Shown here one piece after another: positions 10,943 to 18,941 of a stretch of DNA of 61,583 nucleotides. Made by a program: the position numbers and the translations under genes. Each line of letters begins with the position of its first letter. Within the stretch, counting starts at the first letter, position 1. Source of the stretch: Micromonospora parva (GTDB lineage Bacteria > Actinomycetota > Actinomycetes > Mycobacteriales > Micromonosporaceae); contig NZ_JNZS01000029.1 in NCBI RefSeq assembly GCF_000718515.1, positions 1 to 61,583 of the forward strand, in the 5' to 3' direction. Under the pieces are notes generated by a model, which worked only from the letters and a program-made list of their open reading frames with translations, did not search any database and had not been told where the DNA came from.

Positions 10943-12559
10943 TCAAGTTGTTGTTTTTGTAGCCTGGTAACCGCAATCCACCACCGATCGGTCCACGCCG
11001 GAGACCCGATCGGTGGCCAACCGGCAGGCGGCGAGCACCGCCGCGCGAACGATCACTGTCGGACAGTACAGCTCTTTGCCATACCACAGTGGACGGTGGT
11101 CCCGGGTGGCGGATTCGTGCAGGTAGGCGTGCGCACGGGCGACCGCGTCGTCGACCCGGGGCACCGTCGTCGGCACCGCCAACAGCACCTGCAGGGCGTA
11201 CGCGGTCTCCTCGGCGGTGCCGTCCCACCGCCCCCACGAGCCGTCCGGGCGCTGGCTGTTCAGCACCCAGCCAGCAGCCCGGTCCACCGCCTCTGCGGCG
11301 GCCGCACCGCGCCCGAACTCGGCGAGCGCCAGCACGCAACAGGCAGTGGCGTAGTACGGCGAGGCGTGCCACCGGTCCTGCCAGGCGCCGTCCGCGCGCT
11401 GATGCCCGGCCAGCACCCCGCTCAGCCGGTCGACGGCCCGGCGGTAGCGCGCGTCCGCGCCCGGGTGCCGGGTCAGGTGCTGGCCGAAGGCGTCCAGCAC
11501 GTGGGCGTTGGTGGTGACCGAGAAGCCGTCCTCCCCCGGCCAGGTGCAGAAACCGTCGGCCGTCTCGTACGCCCACAGGCTGGCCGGGTCCGCCGGATGG
11601 CCGAGCCGGGCCAACGCGTCGAGGGACACCGACGTGGTGTCGGCGTCGGTCGGCAGGCCGTCACCGGTGGCGATGCCCTGGCCGGCGGTGGCGGCGGTTA
11701 GGCTCTCCAGCACGGAGGCCGGCGGGTTGACGGCGATGCCGGCGCGGCGCAGGCCGCTCAGCACCCACGCTCGCTCGAAGACGGTGATCGGTGCCGGGCA
11801 GGGCACCGGGCCACCCCCGTCACGGATCAACGTCCGCAGGAAGGCGTGCGCGGCGGGGCCGGCGGCCGGCCCGACGGCGGTCAGCCAGGCCGCGGTCGCC
11901 GCGGGTGAGGCGCCAACCGCGGTGAGGGTGGGGCCGGCGTCGGCCGGTACCGCGTCCAGCAGCTCGTAGAAGTGGGCCACCTTCGGTGGCAGCGTCGCTC
12001 CGGCGGCCACCGCGGACCGCACCGCGCGCAGCCGGTCCCGGTGCAACCCGGCGGGCAGCGGCAACGGCGGGCGGGGCAGCCGGTCGGCGACGGCCCGCTC
12101 CAGCCCGGCGAGCCGGTCGTTGATCGTGTCGACCAGCGCCGGAACGATGAGGTCCAACGCGGGGGTGTCCGGCAGCGTCCGGGCGTCGGCGCGGAGCAGC
12201 ATGTCGGCGAGCGCGCCGAGCCCACCGGCCACCGGGGCGAGCAGCTCCGTTCCGGTCCGGCCGTCGGCCAGCGCGGCGAGCAACGCGTCGGTGGCGCTCA
12301 GCGTCGGCGCCAGCGCGTACCCCTCGGGTGGGCCCCACGCCCCGTCCGGGCGTTGGCTGCGCACCAGGAACGCGATCCGCTGGTGGTGCCCGGTCAGCCA
12401 GGGAGCGACGGCGACCAGCCGGCCGGTCTCGTACACCGAGGCGGCGACCTGCCCCCACGGCCGCAGGCCGAGCCCGGCGATCAGCTCGCGGGCGGCGTCG
12501 GCGACCGGGTCGGCCGCGGCCGCCGCGTCGACGAACACCCGGGTGGCACCGTCACTCAT
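10943..12559 (-). CDS. Class II diterpene-type cyclase (prenyltransferase/squalene-oxidase repeat protein)
   Basis: About 538 residues with the alpha-alpha barrel repeats of class II terpene cyclases; QW-like motifs are RPDGAWG near residue 72, QRADGAW, and QRPDGSWGRW near the C-terminus. The catalytic acid motif is DADTTS near residues 305-310, a DxDTT(A/S) form of DxDD; DxDT-type motifs are known in bacterial type-B diterpene cyclases. It would protonate geranylgeranyl diphosphate to a copalyl-type diphosphate for the class I enzyme encoded just upstream. The ATG overlaps the stop of that gene; a GTG one codon earlier is also possible. No GGPP synthase gene is in the window. Confidence 0.82.
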   Translation of the reverse strand: MSDGATRVFVDAAAAADPVADAARELIAGLGLRPWGQVAASVYETGRLVAVAPWLTGHHQRIAFLVRSQRPDGAWGPPEGYALAPTLSATDALLAALADGRTGTELLAPVAGGLGALADMLLRADARTLPDTPALDLIVPALVDTINDRLAGLERAVADRLPRPPLPLPAGLHRDRLRAVRSAVAAGATLPPKVAHFYELLDAVPADAGPTLTAVGASPAATAAWLTAVGPAAGPAAHAFLRTLIRDGGGPVPCPAPITVFERAWVLSGLRRAGIAVNPPASVLESLTAATAGQGIATGDGLPTDADTTSVSLDALARLGHPADPASLWAYETADGFCTWPGEDGFSVTTNAHVLDAFGQHLTRHPGADARYRRAVDRLSGVLAGHQRADGAWQDRWHASPYYATACCVLALAEFGRGAAAAEAVDRAAGWVLNSQRPDGSWGRWDGTAEETAYALQVLLAVPTTVPRVDDAVARAHAYLHESATRDHRPLWYGKELYCPTVIVRAAVLAACRLATDRVSGVDRSVVDCGYQATKTTT

Positions 12560-13469
12560 CACGCACCCCCCAGAAGTCCGACAGCTGGTAGAAGCCGCCG
12601 GTGAAGGAGATCTGCCGGTTGAGGTAATCCGCCTGGCGGGGGCACCGCTCGGCGAGGGCGGCCAGGTCCCCCCGGGACCGGGCGGTCAGCTCGGCCAGTC
12701 GGTCGTGCACCTGCGCCGGGCCGTCGACCAGCGAGAGGGCGTTCAGGTCACCCCACTCGGCGTCGCGCCCCTGGGTGGCGAGGTCGTTGACCAGCCGCAG
12801 CACCCGCTGCACGCCACGTCCGGCGTCCAGCAGGTCGGTCAACTGGGCGAGGGTCTTCTCGTCGCCGGTGGCGATCCAGTGGGTGACGTTGACGAAGGAG
12901 CTGCCGGAGTTGTCGGCGTTGTCCAGGTAGCGGTCCAGGTCCGGCAGGCGTCGCCCGGTGGTCGGGTCGGTCGGCAGGTTCTTCCAGTCCCACTCCCGGG
13001 CCATGGCGGCGAGCATCCGGGCCAGCTCGTCGCGCCAGATCGGGCGCAGCCGGGCGAACGCCGGCACGGTGGCCAGCTCGTCGCGCAGGTCGGCCAGCAG
13101 CCGGGCCAGGTGCCGCCCGGGTGCCGGCGTGGCGCCGTCGGCCACCGCGAGGCAGTCGGTCACCACCTTCCGGATGTCGTCGACGGACCGGGCGAGGTAG
13201 TCGACCTGCCAGTCGGTGGCGAAGACCCAGAGCACGGTACGGGTGGTGATCCGCAGTTCGGCGGCACTGTGCCAGGGTGCGATGAAGGCGACGGTGGTGG
13301 CCACCGAGCTGAGCAGCGCCGGGTCGAACGGCGCGGCGTCGAACAGCTCGGGATGGTCGGCGGTGACTTCCTGCAGGTCGCGTACGCCCCGCACGGCGAG
13401 CGCGCACACCCGGCCCTGCTCGGCGATCGCGTCATGAGCTGCCGGTGCCGGTCGCGGGGTCTCGGTCAC
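12552..13469 (-). CDS. Class I terpene synthase
   Basis: 305-residue class I terpene synthase. The metal-binding Asp-rich motif is relaxed: ATDWQVDY gives Asp86 and Asp90 on the usual WVF helix. The NSE/DTE motif is VNDLATQGRD, with Asn228, Thr232 and Asp236, so Asp takes the place of the usual Glu. The start is GTG, fixed by a GTGA overlap with the P450 stop, and the stop overlaps the class II cyclase start. This P450-classI-classII order suggests a diterpene pathway. An operon of similar gene types was described from Salinispora (isopimaradiene type), but the product here cannot be read from sequence. Confidence 0.85.
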   Translation of the reverse strand: MTETPRPAPAAHDAIAEQGRVCALAVRGVRDLQEVTADHPELFDAAPFDPALLSSVATTVAFIAPWHSAAELRITTRTVLWVFATDWQVDYLARSVDDIRKVVTDCLAVADGATPAPGRHLARLLADLRDELATVPAFARLRPIWRDELARMLAAMAREWDWKNLPTDPTTGRRLPDLDRYLDNADNSGSSFVNVTHWIATGDEKTLAQLTDLLDAGRGVQRVLRLVNDLATQGRDAEWGDLNALSLVDGPAQVHDRLAELTARSRGDLAALAERCPRQADYLNRQISFTGGFYQLSDFWGVRDE

Positions 13470-14857
13470 GATGCGGCCGGGCGCTCGACCGCGGTGAGGA
13501 TGACCTCGGCACGCTGCTTGGGTTGCAGGGAGGCACCCATCCGAGGGGTGAGGCCCACCGGTTCGCGCAGCCGGAAGCGGTAGCGGCTCAGCACGGTGCT
13601 GACGATGAGTTGGGCCTCCAGCAGGAACAGGTACTGCCCGAGGCACTGGTGCGGGCCCCCGCCGAACGGGAAGTAGGAGTACCGGTAACGCCGCCGGGGC
13701 AGCTCCGGCGCGAACCGCTCCGGGTCGAAGAGCGACGGGTTGTCCCAGAACGTCGACATCCGCTGGGTCACGTACGGGCTGACCAGCACGGTGCCGCCGG
13801 CCTTGATCCGCACCCCGCCGAGCATGTCGTCGCCGACCGCGGTGCGCGGGATCATCCAACCCGCCGGGTAGAGCCGCAGCATCTCGTCGAGCACCATCCG
13901 GCCGTAGCGCAGTTGGGGCAGGTGCTCGCGGCCGACCCGTTCGGCGCCGACCACCTGCTCGATCTCGTCGGTCATCCGCTCGGCCACGTCGGGGCGGGAC
14001 GCCAGCACCGGCCACAGCCAGGAGAGCAGGGCGATGGTGGTCTCGGTGGCGGTGGAGAACATCGCGACCACGTCGCCGCGGATCGCGTACTCGTCGGGTT
14101 CGCTGCCGTCGGCGCGCGGCCGGCAGAGGGTGGAGATGATGTCGTCGCCGTCGGTGGGGTGGGCCCGGGCCTGCCGGATGATCGGCAGCACCACCTCGTC
14201 GATGGTGCGCACCGCCTCGCGGAACTGCCGGTCGCGGGGCATCGGCACCGCGTACGGCACGGCGGGCATCACCAGTCGCGGGAGCATCGCGGTGGTGAGG
14301 GTGTCCAGCGCGGCGCTGATCCGCAGCGCGTCGGGGACCGAGATCCGGTCGGCGAAGAGCACCCGCATGGTGGTACGCAGGACGATCCGGGTCAGTTCGG
14401 CGCCGCCGTCGATCGGGCGACCGGTGCGGGCCGGTTCGAGCCACTCGTCGACCGCCTCGTTGATCGCCTCGGCCATCTTGTCGACGAGCGTCTCGGCCCG
14501 CTTGGCGGTGAACAACGGCTGCAGCGCGCCTCGGCTGGACTCCCAGACCGCACCCTCGGCGACCAGGATGGCGTCACCGACGATCCGGCGAACGGGTCGC
14601 CAGAGCAGCCCGTCGCCGTCCCGGATGTAGTTGGCAACGTTGTCGCGCAGGACGCGTTGCAGGTGCTCAGGATGGCTGACCAGGTAGGGGCGGAACGAGC
14701 CGAGGTTGAGCCGGACGACCTCGCCGGCGGCGGCATCCGCGAAGTCGACGAGCGCGCCCAGCGGATCACGGACCAGCGCGGGCAGCGCGCGTCGTGCCGG
14801 GATCGTCCGGGGCTCGGTGCTGACGGTGGCGGAGCGCGCCTCGGACACCTGCGACAT
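13466..14857 (-). CDS. Cytochrome P450 of the terpene operon
   Basis: 463-residue soluble-type P450. The haem-thiolate loop FPFGGGPHQCLG places the ligand at Cys405. The K-helix ExxR is EMLR (in VLDEMLRLYP), and the I-helix motif is FSTATETT. GAGGAG lies 12 bases before the ATG. As first gene of the operon with two terpene cyclases coupled behind it, it most likely oxidises the diterpene product. Conservons can also carry a P450 (CvnE), so a dual reading is possible. Redox partners are not encoded nearby, except a Rieske-type ferredoxin far away in the suf operon that is unlikely to serve it. Confidence 0.93.
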   Translation of the reverse strand: MSQVSEARSATVSTEPRTIPARRALPALVRDPLGALVDFADAAAGEVVRLNLGSFRPYLVSHPEHLQRVLRDNVANYIRDGDGLLWRPVRRIVGDAILVAEGAVWESSRGALQPLFTAKRAETLVDKMAEAINEAVDEWLEPARTGRPIDGGAELTRIVLRTTMRVLFADRISVPDALRISAALDTLTTAMLPRLVMPAVPYAVPMPRDRQFREAVRTIDEVVLPIIRQARAHPTDGDDIISTLCRPRADGSEPDEYAIRGDVVAMFSTATETTIALLSWLWPVLASRPDVAERMTDEIEQVVGAERVGREHLPQLRYGRMVLDEMLRLYPAGWMIPRTAVGDDMLGGVRIKAGGTVLVSPYVTQRMSTFWDNPSLFDPERFAPELPRRRYRYSYFPFGGGPHQCLGQYLFLLEAQLIVSTVLSRYRFRLREPVGLTPRMGASLQPKQRAEVILTAVERPAAS

Positions 14858-15234
14858 CGAACCACGTCTCCTCGTCGTCCCGTCGACCGCAGCGATCCAC
14901 TTCGGTCGGACAGGCTGATGAAACTTTCACCTTCTGGGCCGACGGGAAGCATCTCACCAAACGAGGGGTACCTCCAGACTTGCGGACAGCGCAATTTCCG
15001 TCTACACAAACCTACCGGCGTCGATATTTTTGTTTTGGCGAATCCTGAGTGGACACTCAGCAGGACGATAAGGCCGGTACGCGGGGCGTCACGGCCCGGG
15101 CCCGCCGAGGCGGTCCCTGCGGCACCGGCACCAGCTTGGCGAGGCCAGCCCGGTCGGGGCCGGTCAGTGACCCGGAACGCACCGGTACCCCCGAATCCGG
15201 GCGACGCCCGGCACCCTGTGCCAGGCTCTGGGGC
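14858..15234. other. 377-base intergenic region: promoter area of the P450/terpene operon
   Basis: It separates the minus-strand P450 gene from plus-strand DUF2630. It is clearly A/T-richer than its surroundings in the middle (near 14990-15040, including a run of Ts). It holds one perfect inverted repeat at 15045-15060. I see no coding potential beyond shadow frames. It presumably holds the promoter of the terpene operon and that of the DUF2630 gene. Confidence 0.6.
15045..15060. promoter_or_regulatory. Perfect inverted repeat upstream of the terpene operon
   Basis: CTGAGTG, two bases, CACTCAG: a perfect 7-2-7 inverted repeat 188 bases upstream of the P450 start. It is a plausible operator. 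The 9-mer GTGGACACT inside it also occurs upstream of cvnA, at about 10925-10935 on the minus strand; this may be chance. Confidence 0.35.
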
Positions 15235-15483
15235 ATGGACGACAAGACCATCCTGAACCGGATCTCCGAGTTGGTCGACGAGGAGCACAAGCTGCGGGCC
15301 GAGGCCCAGGCCCACGAGTCGGGCACCGAGGGCGAGGCCAGCGAGCGCCTGCGCGCCCTGGAGGAGTCCCTCGACCAGTGCTGGGACCTGCTGCGCCGTC
15401 GGCGGGCCGCCCGGGACACCCACGGCGACCCGGACGCCCAGGGCGAACGCCCCAAGCCCGAGGTGGAGCGCTACCTGCAATAG
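15235..15483 (+). CDS. DUF2630 family small protein
   Basis: 82-residue hydrophilic, highly charged protein of the DUF2630 type common in actinobacteria. It begins MDDKTILNRISELVDEEHKL, has a short helical pair (RLRALEESLDQCWDLLRRRRA) and ends PEVERYLQ, a conserved closing motif. A coiled-coil or helical hairpin is likely. No function is known. It stands alone between the terpene operon promoter and the convergent RIO kinase gene. Confidence 0.8.
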   Translation: MDDKTILNRISELVDEEHKLRAEAQAHESGTEGEASERLRALEESLDQCWDLLRRRRAARDTHGDPDAQGERPKPEVERYLQ

Positions 15484-15527
15484 CCAGCGCGGCGGGTCGG
15501 GCGACACGGTCGCCCGACCCGCTCCGG

Positions 15528-16460
15528 TCAGCGCAGGCCCGCCTCGCGCAGCAGCTCTCCGGTCAACCGACCGCTGTCGGCCTGCTCGCCCGGGAGGCCC
15601 CGGGCCGCGAACCAGGCGGCGACCACCCGCACGTCGCGGGCCAGGAACTCCGGCCCCTGCGGGTTCGCCACCACGTCGACCACCTGCGGCAGGTCGATCA
15701 CGACCAGCCGCCCCTGGTGCACGAGCAGGTTGTACGGCGACAGGTCGCCGTGCGCGTAGCCGGCCCGAGCCAGCACCCGCAGCGCCTCCACCAACTGGGC
15801 CCACAGGTCACTCAGCTCGGCCGGGCCGGGACGCAGTTGGGCCAGTCGCGGCGCCGCCTCCCCCGACTCGGCGTCACCGACGAACTCCAGCATCAACTCG
15901 GTGCCCCGCAACTGCACCGGGTACGGCACGGCGATCCGGTCGTGGCCGGCGCCGATCTCCCAGAGCCGGCTCAGCGCGGCGAACTCGGCCGCCGCCCACT
16001 GCCCGGCGATCATCTGCCGGCCGAACGCCGTCCGGCCGGCCATCGCCCGGTTCTCCCGGGACCGGCGCACCCGACGGCCCTCCAGGTAACCGGCATCGCG
16101 GTGGAACAGCCGGTGCTCGGGATCGCGGTAGCGCTTCACCGCCAGCAGACAGGACCGGTCGGTGTCGGGCACCGCCCGACGGACCAGGTGGACGTCCGCC
16201 TCCTTGCCGGTCTTCAGCACACCCAGCTCGGTGTCCTTGGCGGCCAGTTCGGTGACCAGCCAGGCCGGGTGCGGCTGCGGCCCGTGCACGGCGTCGTCCC
16301 AGGACGACCAGCGCTCGCCGGTGTCCGGGTCGGGCTCGCTGTCCGGGTCCGCGAGCGGCTCGGTGGGCCGCCCGCGCTTCAGAAACTGCGGTTCGTCGTC
16401 GTCGAAGCGGCTCTTGCCGCGGGTTCGGCGCTCAAGCGCCGGAAGATCATGATCGCGCAC
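15528..16460 (-). CDS. RIO-family serine protein kinase
   Basis: About 310 residues of RIO1/RIO-like atypical kinase. The nucleotide-binding Lys is in CLLAVKRYRDPEHR; the catalytic loop is YAHGDLSPYNLL (HGDLSxxN) and the metal-binding motif is VVIDLPQVVD, all intact. RIO kinases in eukaryotes and archaea act in small-subunit ribosome maturation; bacterial members are poorly understood. The GTG start (VRDHDLPALERR) is chosen where conserved sequence begins; AAGGGAA lies about 12 bases upstream. Longer in-frame starts exist. It is convergent with DUF2630. Confidence 0.85.
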   Translation of the reverse strand: MRDHDLPALERRTRGKSRFDDDEPQFLKRGRPTEPLADPDSEPDPDTGERWSSWDDAVHGPQPHPAWLVTELAAKDTELGVLKTGKEADVHLVRRAVPDTDRSCLLAVKRYRDPEHRLFHRDAGYLEGRRVRRSRENRAMAGRTAFGRQMIAGQWAAAEFAALSRLWEIGAGHDRIAVPYPVQLRGTELMLEFVGDAESGEAAPRLAQLRPGPAELSDLWAQLVEALRVLARAGYAHGDLSPYNLLVHQGRLVVIDLPQVVDVVANPQGPEFLARDVRVVAAWFAARGLPGEQADSGRLTGELLREAGLR

Positions 16461-16638
16461 TGTGGTGAGGTTCCCTTGGTCGAGGCTGAGATAGGCAGCT
16501 GGAAGCGACCTGCGAAGACGGCCATGACCGACCCCCTCTCCTCGACCGGGCACACACCCGGGACGCACGATGCGCGGACAATGCTCGTCGCAGCACGGCG
16601 ACCGGTCAACCGAATAACCGAGCCCAGTGCGCGAACCC

Positions 16639-17283
16639 TCAGCGGGCGAGGACGGTGGCGACCGCGGCGATCAACCCGTCCACGGTGCGGCTCGGCGCGA
16701 ACCGGACGTCCGACCAGGTGCGCCCACGGTGCAGCCAGACGCTGGGCAGCCCGACGGCCGCAGCGCCGCCGATGTCCGCCTCCGGGCTGTCGCCGATCAC
16801 CCACGACCCGCGCAGCGGCATCCGCACCCGTTGGGCGGCGAGCGCGAAGATTCTCGGGTTGGGCTTGCTGACGCCGGCCTCTTCGGAGATCACCCAGTCG
16901 GCGACGTACTGGTCCAGCCCGGTCCGGCGAATCTTGGCGTCCTCGACGCGTACGGTGCCGTTGCAGACCACCACCGGCACCCAGCCGGCGTCGTCGGCGA
17001 TCCGCAGCGCGCAGGCGGTCAGCGGGTCGAGCCGGGTCTGCGCCACCACCCCGTCGTGCAGCTCCTCCACCAGGTCGATCGAGGGAATGCGCAGCTCGTA
17101 GCGGTCCCGGATGGCGTCGGCGAGGTCCCAGCGGTCGGTCAGGCCGTCGGCGTCGATGGAGACCAGCCAGTCGATGTCGGTGTGGGGCGCGCCGATGCTG
17201 TCCAGGAAGCGCTCACCCCAGCGGCGGAACGGCCCGGCCCGATCCAGCAGGGTGTTGTCCAGGTCCAGCAGGAGCAGTGGCAC
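16639..17283 (-). CDS. HAD-superfamily hydrolase (subfamily IA phosphatase)
   Basis: 214-residue HAD phosphatase. Motif I is LLDLDNTLLD with the nucleophile Asp near residue 7; motif II is VVCNGT; motif III/IV is SKPNPRIF and GDSPEADIGGA. The helical cap between motifs I and II places it in subfamily IA. The substrate is unknown. The gene starts with GTG and seems to be leaderless: TAGGGT on the minus strand (17290-17295) ends six bases before the start codon. Confidence 0.9.
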   Translation of the reverse strand: MPLLLLDLDNTLLDRAGPFRRWGERFLDSIGAPHTDIDWLVSIDADGLTDRWDLADAIRDRYELRIPSIDLVEELHDGVVAQTRLDPLTACALRIADDAGWVPVVVCNGTVRVEDAKIRRTGLDQYVADWVISEEAGVSKPNPRIFALAAQRVRMPLRGSWVIGDSPEADIGGAAAVGLPSVWLHRGRTWSDVRFAPSRTVDGLIAAVATVLAR

Positions 17284-17289
17284 TCGGGC

Positions 17290-17295
17290 ACCCTA
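17290..17295 (-). promoter_or_regulatory. -10 element for a leaderless HAD hydrolase mRNA
   Basis: TAGGGT (TAnnnT) followed by six bases and the GTG start, the spacing expected when transcription begins at the start codon. No Shine-Dalgarno fits. Confidence 0.45.
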
Positions 17296-17348
17296 CGGGA
17301 CCGACGTGTCCGCCAACAGATGCGGCGGGTATCGACCTGACGAAGGGC

Positions 17349-18209
17349 TCAGCCAGGCATCGACACCCGCGCGCCGCCCTGCTCCGGCAGCCGATCGACG
17401 AGCATCGAGTGGGCCGCCCGGGTGGCCGCGAGCACGGCCGGATCCAGCGACGCCACGAGCACCGCCGTGCCGTCGTCGGCCCCGCGAGCCAGCACCCGCC
17501 CCTCCGGGTCGTAGATGGCCGCGCCACCGTTGAACCGCCACGGGTCGACGCCGCCGACCGCGTTGGCGAAGACCACGAACATCGTGTTGTCCAGGGCCCG
17601 CGCGGCGTAGTAGAGATCCCGGCGGTGTTCGGAGCCGGTCAGGTACCCGCTCGGGCACAGGTAGGCGTGTGCGCCGTCGAGGGCGGCGGCCCGGCCGTGC
17701 TCCGGGAAACAACCGTCATAACAGATGCCCAGCCCGAGCCGCCAGTCGTCGACGAGCAGCGTGGCACCCCGATCGCCGGGGACGAACAGCTCCCGTTCGT
17801 CACCCCACAACTGCTGCTTGTCGTAACCGACCCGCACCTCGCCGGCCCGGTCGACCACCAGCGCCGCGATGGTCCGCCGGCCGTCCGGGTGCCGCACGGC
17901 CGCGCCCACCAGCGCGGTGACGCCGGCCTCGCGCGCCGCGACGCGCAGCGGGTCGAGCCGGGGATCCGCGACCATCCCGCCCTGATCGGCGGCGACGTCC
18001 GTGCCGGCCGGGTCGGCGGCGAGGGCCGGCGGGTGGTACGCGCAGAGGAACAACTCCGGCAGGACTGCCACCCGGGCGCCCCGTTCGCCCGCCTGGCGGA
18101 CCAGGTCGGCGGCGACGAGCGCGTTGCCGGCGACGTCGCCCGGCGTGGGGGTGGCCTGGACGGTGGCCACTGTCAGCGGGGAGCTGGGCACGGTGTGGGG
18201 CTGGGTCAC
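17349..18209 (-). CDS. Carbon-nitrogen (nitrilase-family) hydrolase
   Basis: 286-residue nitrilase-superfamily amidohydrolase. The Glu-Lys-Cys triad is visible: Glu in LPELFLCAY, Lys in YDKQQLWGDERELFVPG and Cys in GICYDGCFPE. The substrate is unknown; the family includes amidases, N-carbamoylases and metabolite-repair enzymes. The GTG start has no ribosome binding site, but TACCAT lies six bases upstream, suggesting a leaderless mRNA. It diverges from acnR, and the AcnR-type palindrome (18236-18253) sits 27-44 bases upstream of its start, near the -35 position, so it may belong to the AcnR regulon. Confidence 0.9.
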   Translation of the reverse strand: MTQPHTVPSSPLTVATVQATPTPGDVAGNALVAADLVRQAGERGARVAVLPELFLCAYHPPALAADPAGTDVAADQGGMVADPRLDPLRVAAREAGVTALVGAAVRHPDGRRTIAALVVDRAGEVRVGYDKQQLWGDERELFVPGDRGATLLVDDWRLGLGICYDGCFPEHGRAAALDGAHAYLCPSGYLTGSEHRRDLYYAARALDNTMFVVFANAVGGVDPWRFNGGAAIYDPEGRVLARGADDGTAVLVASLDPAVLAATRAAHSMLVDRLPEQGGARVSMPG

Positions 18210-18235
18210 CGGGCGATGGTAAACGGCAACATCCC

Positions 18236-18253
18236 AAGCCGTACGTACGGTTT
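18236..18253. promoter_or_regulatory. AcnR-type operator between nitrilase and acnR
   Basis: AAGCCGTACGTACGGTTT is an 18-bp palindrome with a single mismatched pair and a perfect 12-bp core CCGTACGTACGG. It contains TACGGT, the same putative -10 as the acnA promoter. The matching acnA site (1283-1300) differs at two positions. The location fits autoregulation of acnR plus possible control of the divergent nitrilase gene. Confidence 0.7.
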
Positions 18254-18286
18254 GCGTGCCCCGGGTTGACCTGCGACGATCGACGT

Positions 18287-18859
18287 GTGCCCAGAGTAAG
18301 TCAGGACCAGCTCGACGCGCGCCGGCAGGAGATCCTCGCCGCCGCCCGGGCGTGTTTCGCCCGGCTCGGCTACGAGGGCGCGACCGTACGCCGCCTTGAG
18401 GAGGCCACCGGTCTGTCCCGCGGCGCGATCTTCCACCACTTCCGCGACAAGGACTCGCTCTTCCTGGCCGTCGCCGAGGACGACGCCGCGGCCATGGTCG
18501 AGACGGTGGCCCGCAACGGTCTGGTGCAGGTGATGCGCGATCTGCTGGCCCGCGCCGTCTCCCCCGACACCACCGGCTGGTTGGGCAGCCAACTGGAGGT
18601 CTCCCGGCGGCTGCGCACCGACCCCGCGTTCGCCAAACGGTGGGCCGAGCGGTCCGCCGCGATCGCGGAGGCGACCCGGGACCGGCTGGCCCGCCAGCGC
18701 GACGCCGGGGTGCTGCGTGAGGACGTACCGATCGACGTGCTGGCCCAGTTCCTGGAGCTGGCCTACGACGGTCTGGTGCTGCACCTGGCCATGGGTCGAC
18801 CGGCCGGTGACCTGGGCCCGGTGCTCGACCTGGTCGAGGAGGCGGTCCGCCGGCACTGA
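18287..18859 (+). CDS. acnR: TetR-family repressor of aconitase (AcnR-like)
   Basis: 190-residue TetR-family regulator. The DNA-binding segment GYEGATVRRLEEATGLSRG followed by AIFHHFRDKDSLF matches, from memory, the highly conserved start of Corynebacterium AcnR; later segments (RLRTDPAF, DVPIDVLAQFLE, VLDLVEEAVRR) also agree. AcnR represses aconitase in Corynebacterium, where it is encoded next to acn; here the two genes are about 14 kb apart. A shared palindrome at both loci supports the assignment. The start is GTG (MPRVSQ). AcnR activity is known to respond to citrate-type ligands in its relative; that is not visible here. Confidence 0.88.
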   Translation: MPRVSQDQLDARRQEILAAARACFARLGYEGATVRRLEEATGLSRGAIFHHFRDKDSLFLAVAEDDAAAMVETVARNGLVQVMRDLLARAVSPDTTGWLGSQLEVSRRLRTDPAFAKRWAERSAAIAEATRDRLARQRDAGVLREDVPIDVLAQFLELAYDGLVLHLAMGRPAGDLGPVLDLVEEAVRRH

Positions 18860-18941
18860 CCGCGCGGGCACCGGTCGGTCGACCGTGGCGAGGCTGCTCC
18901 ACAATGGGGCCGCCGATCCCCTCCGGTGACAGGAGCAGTCG

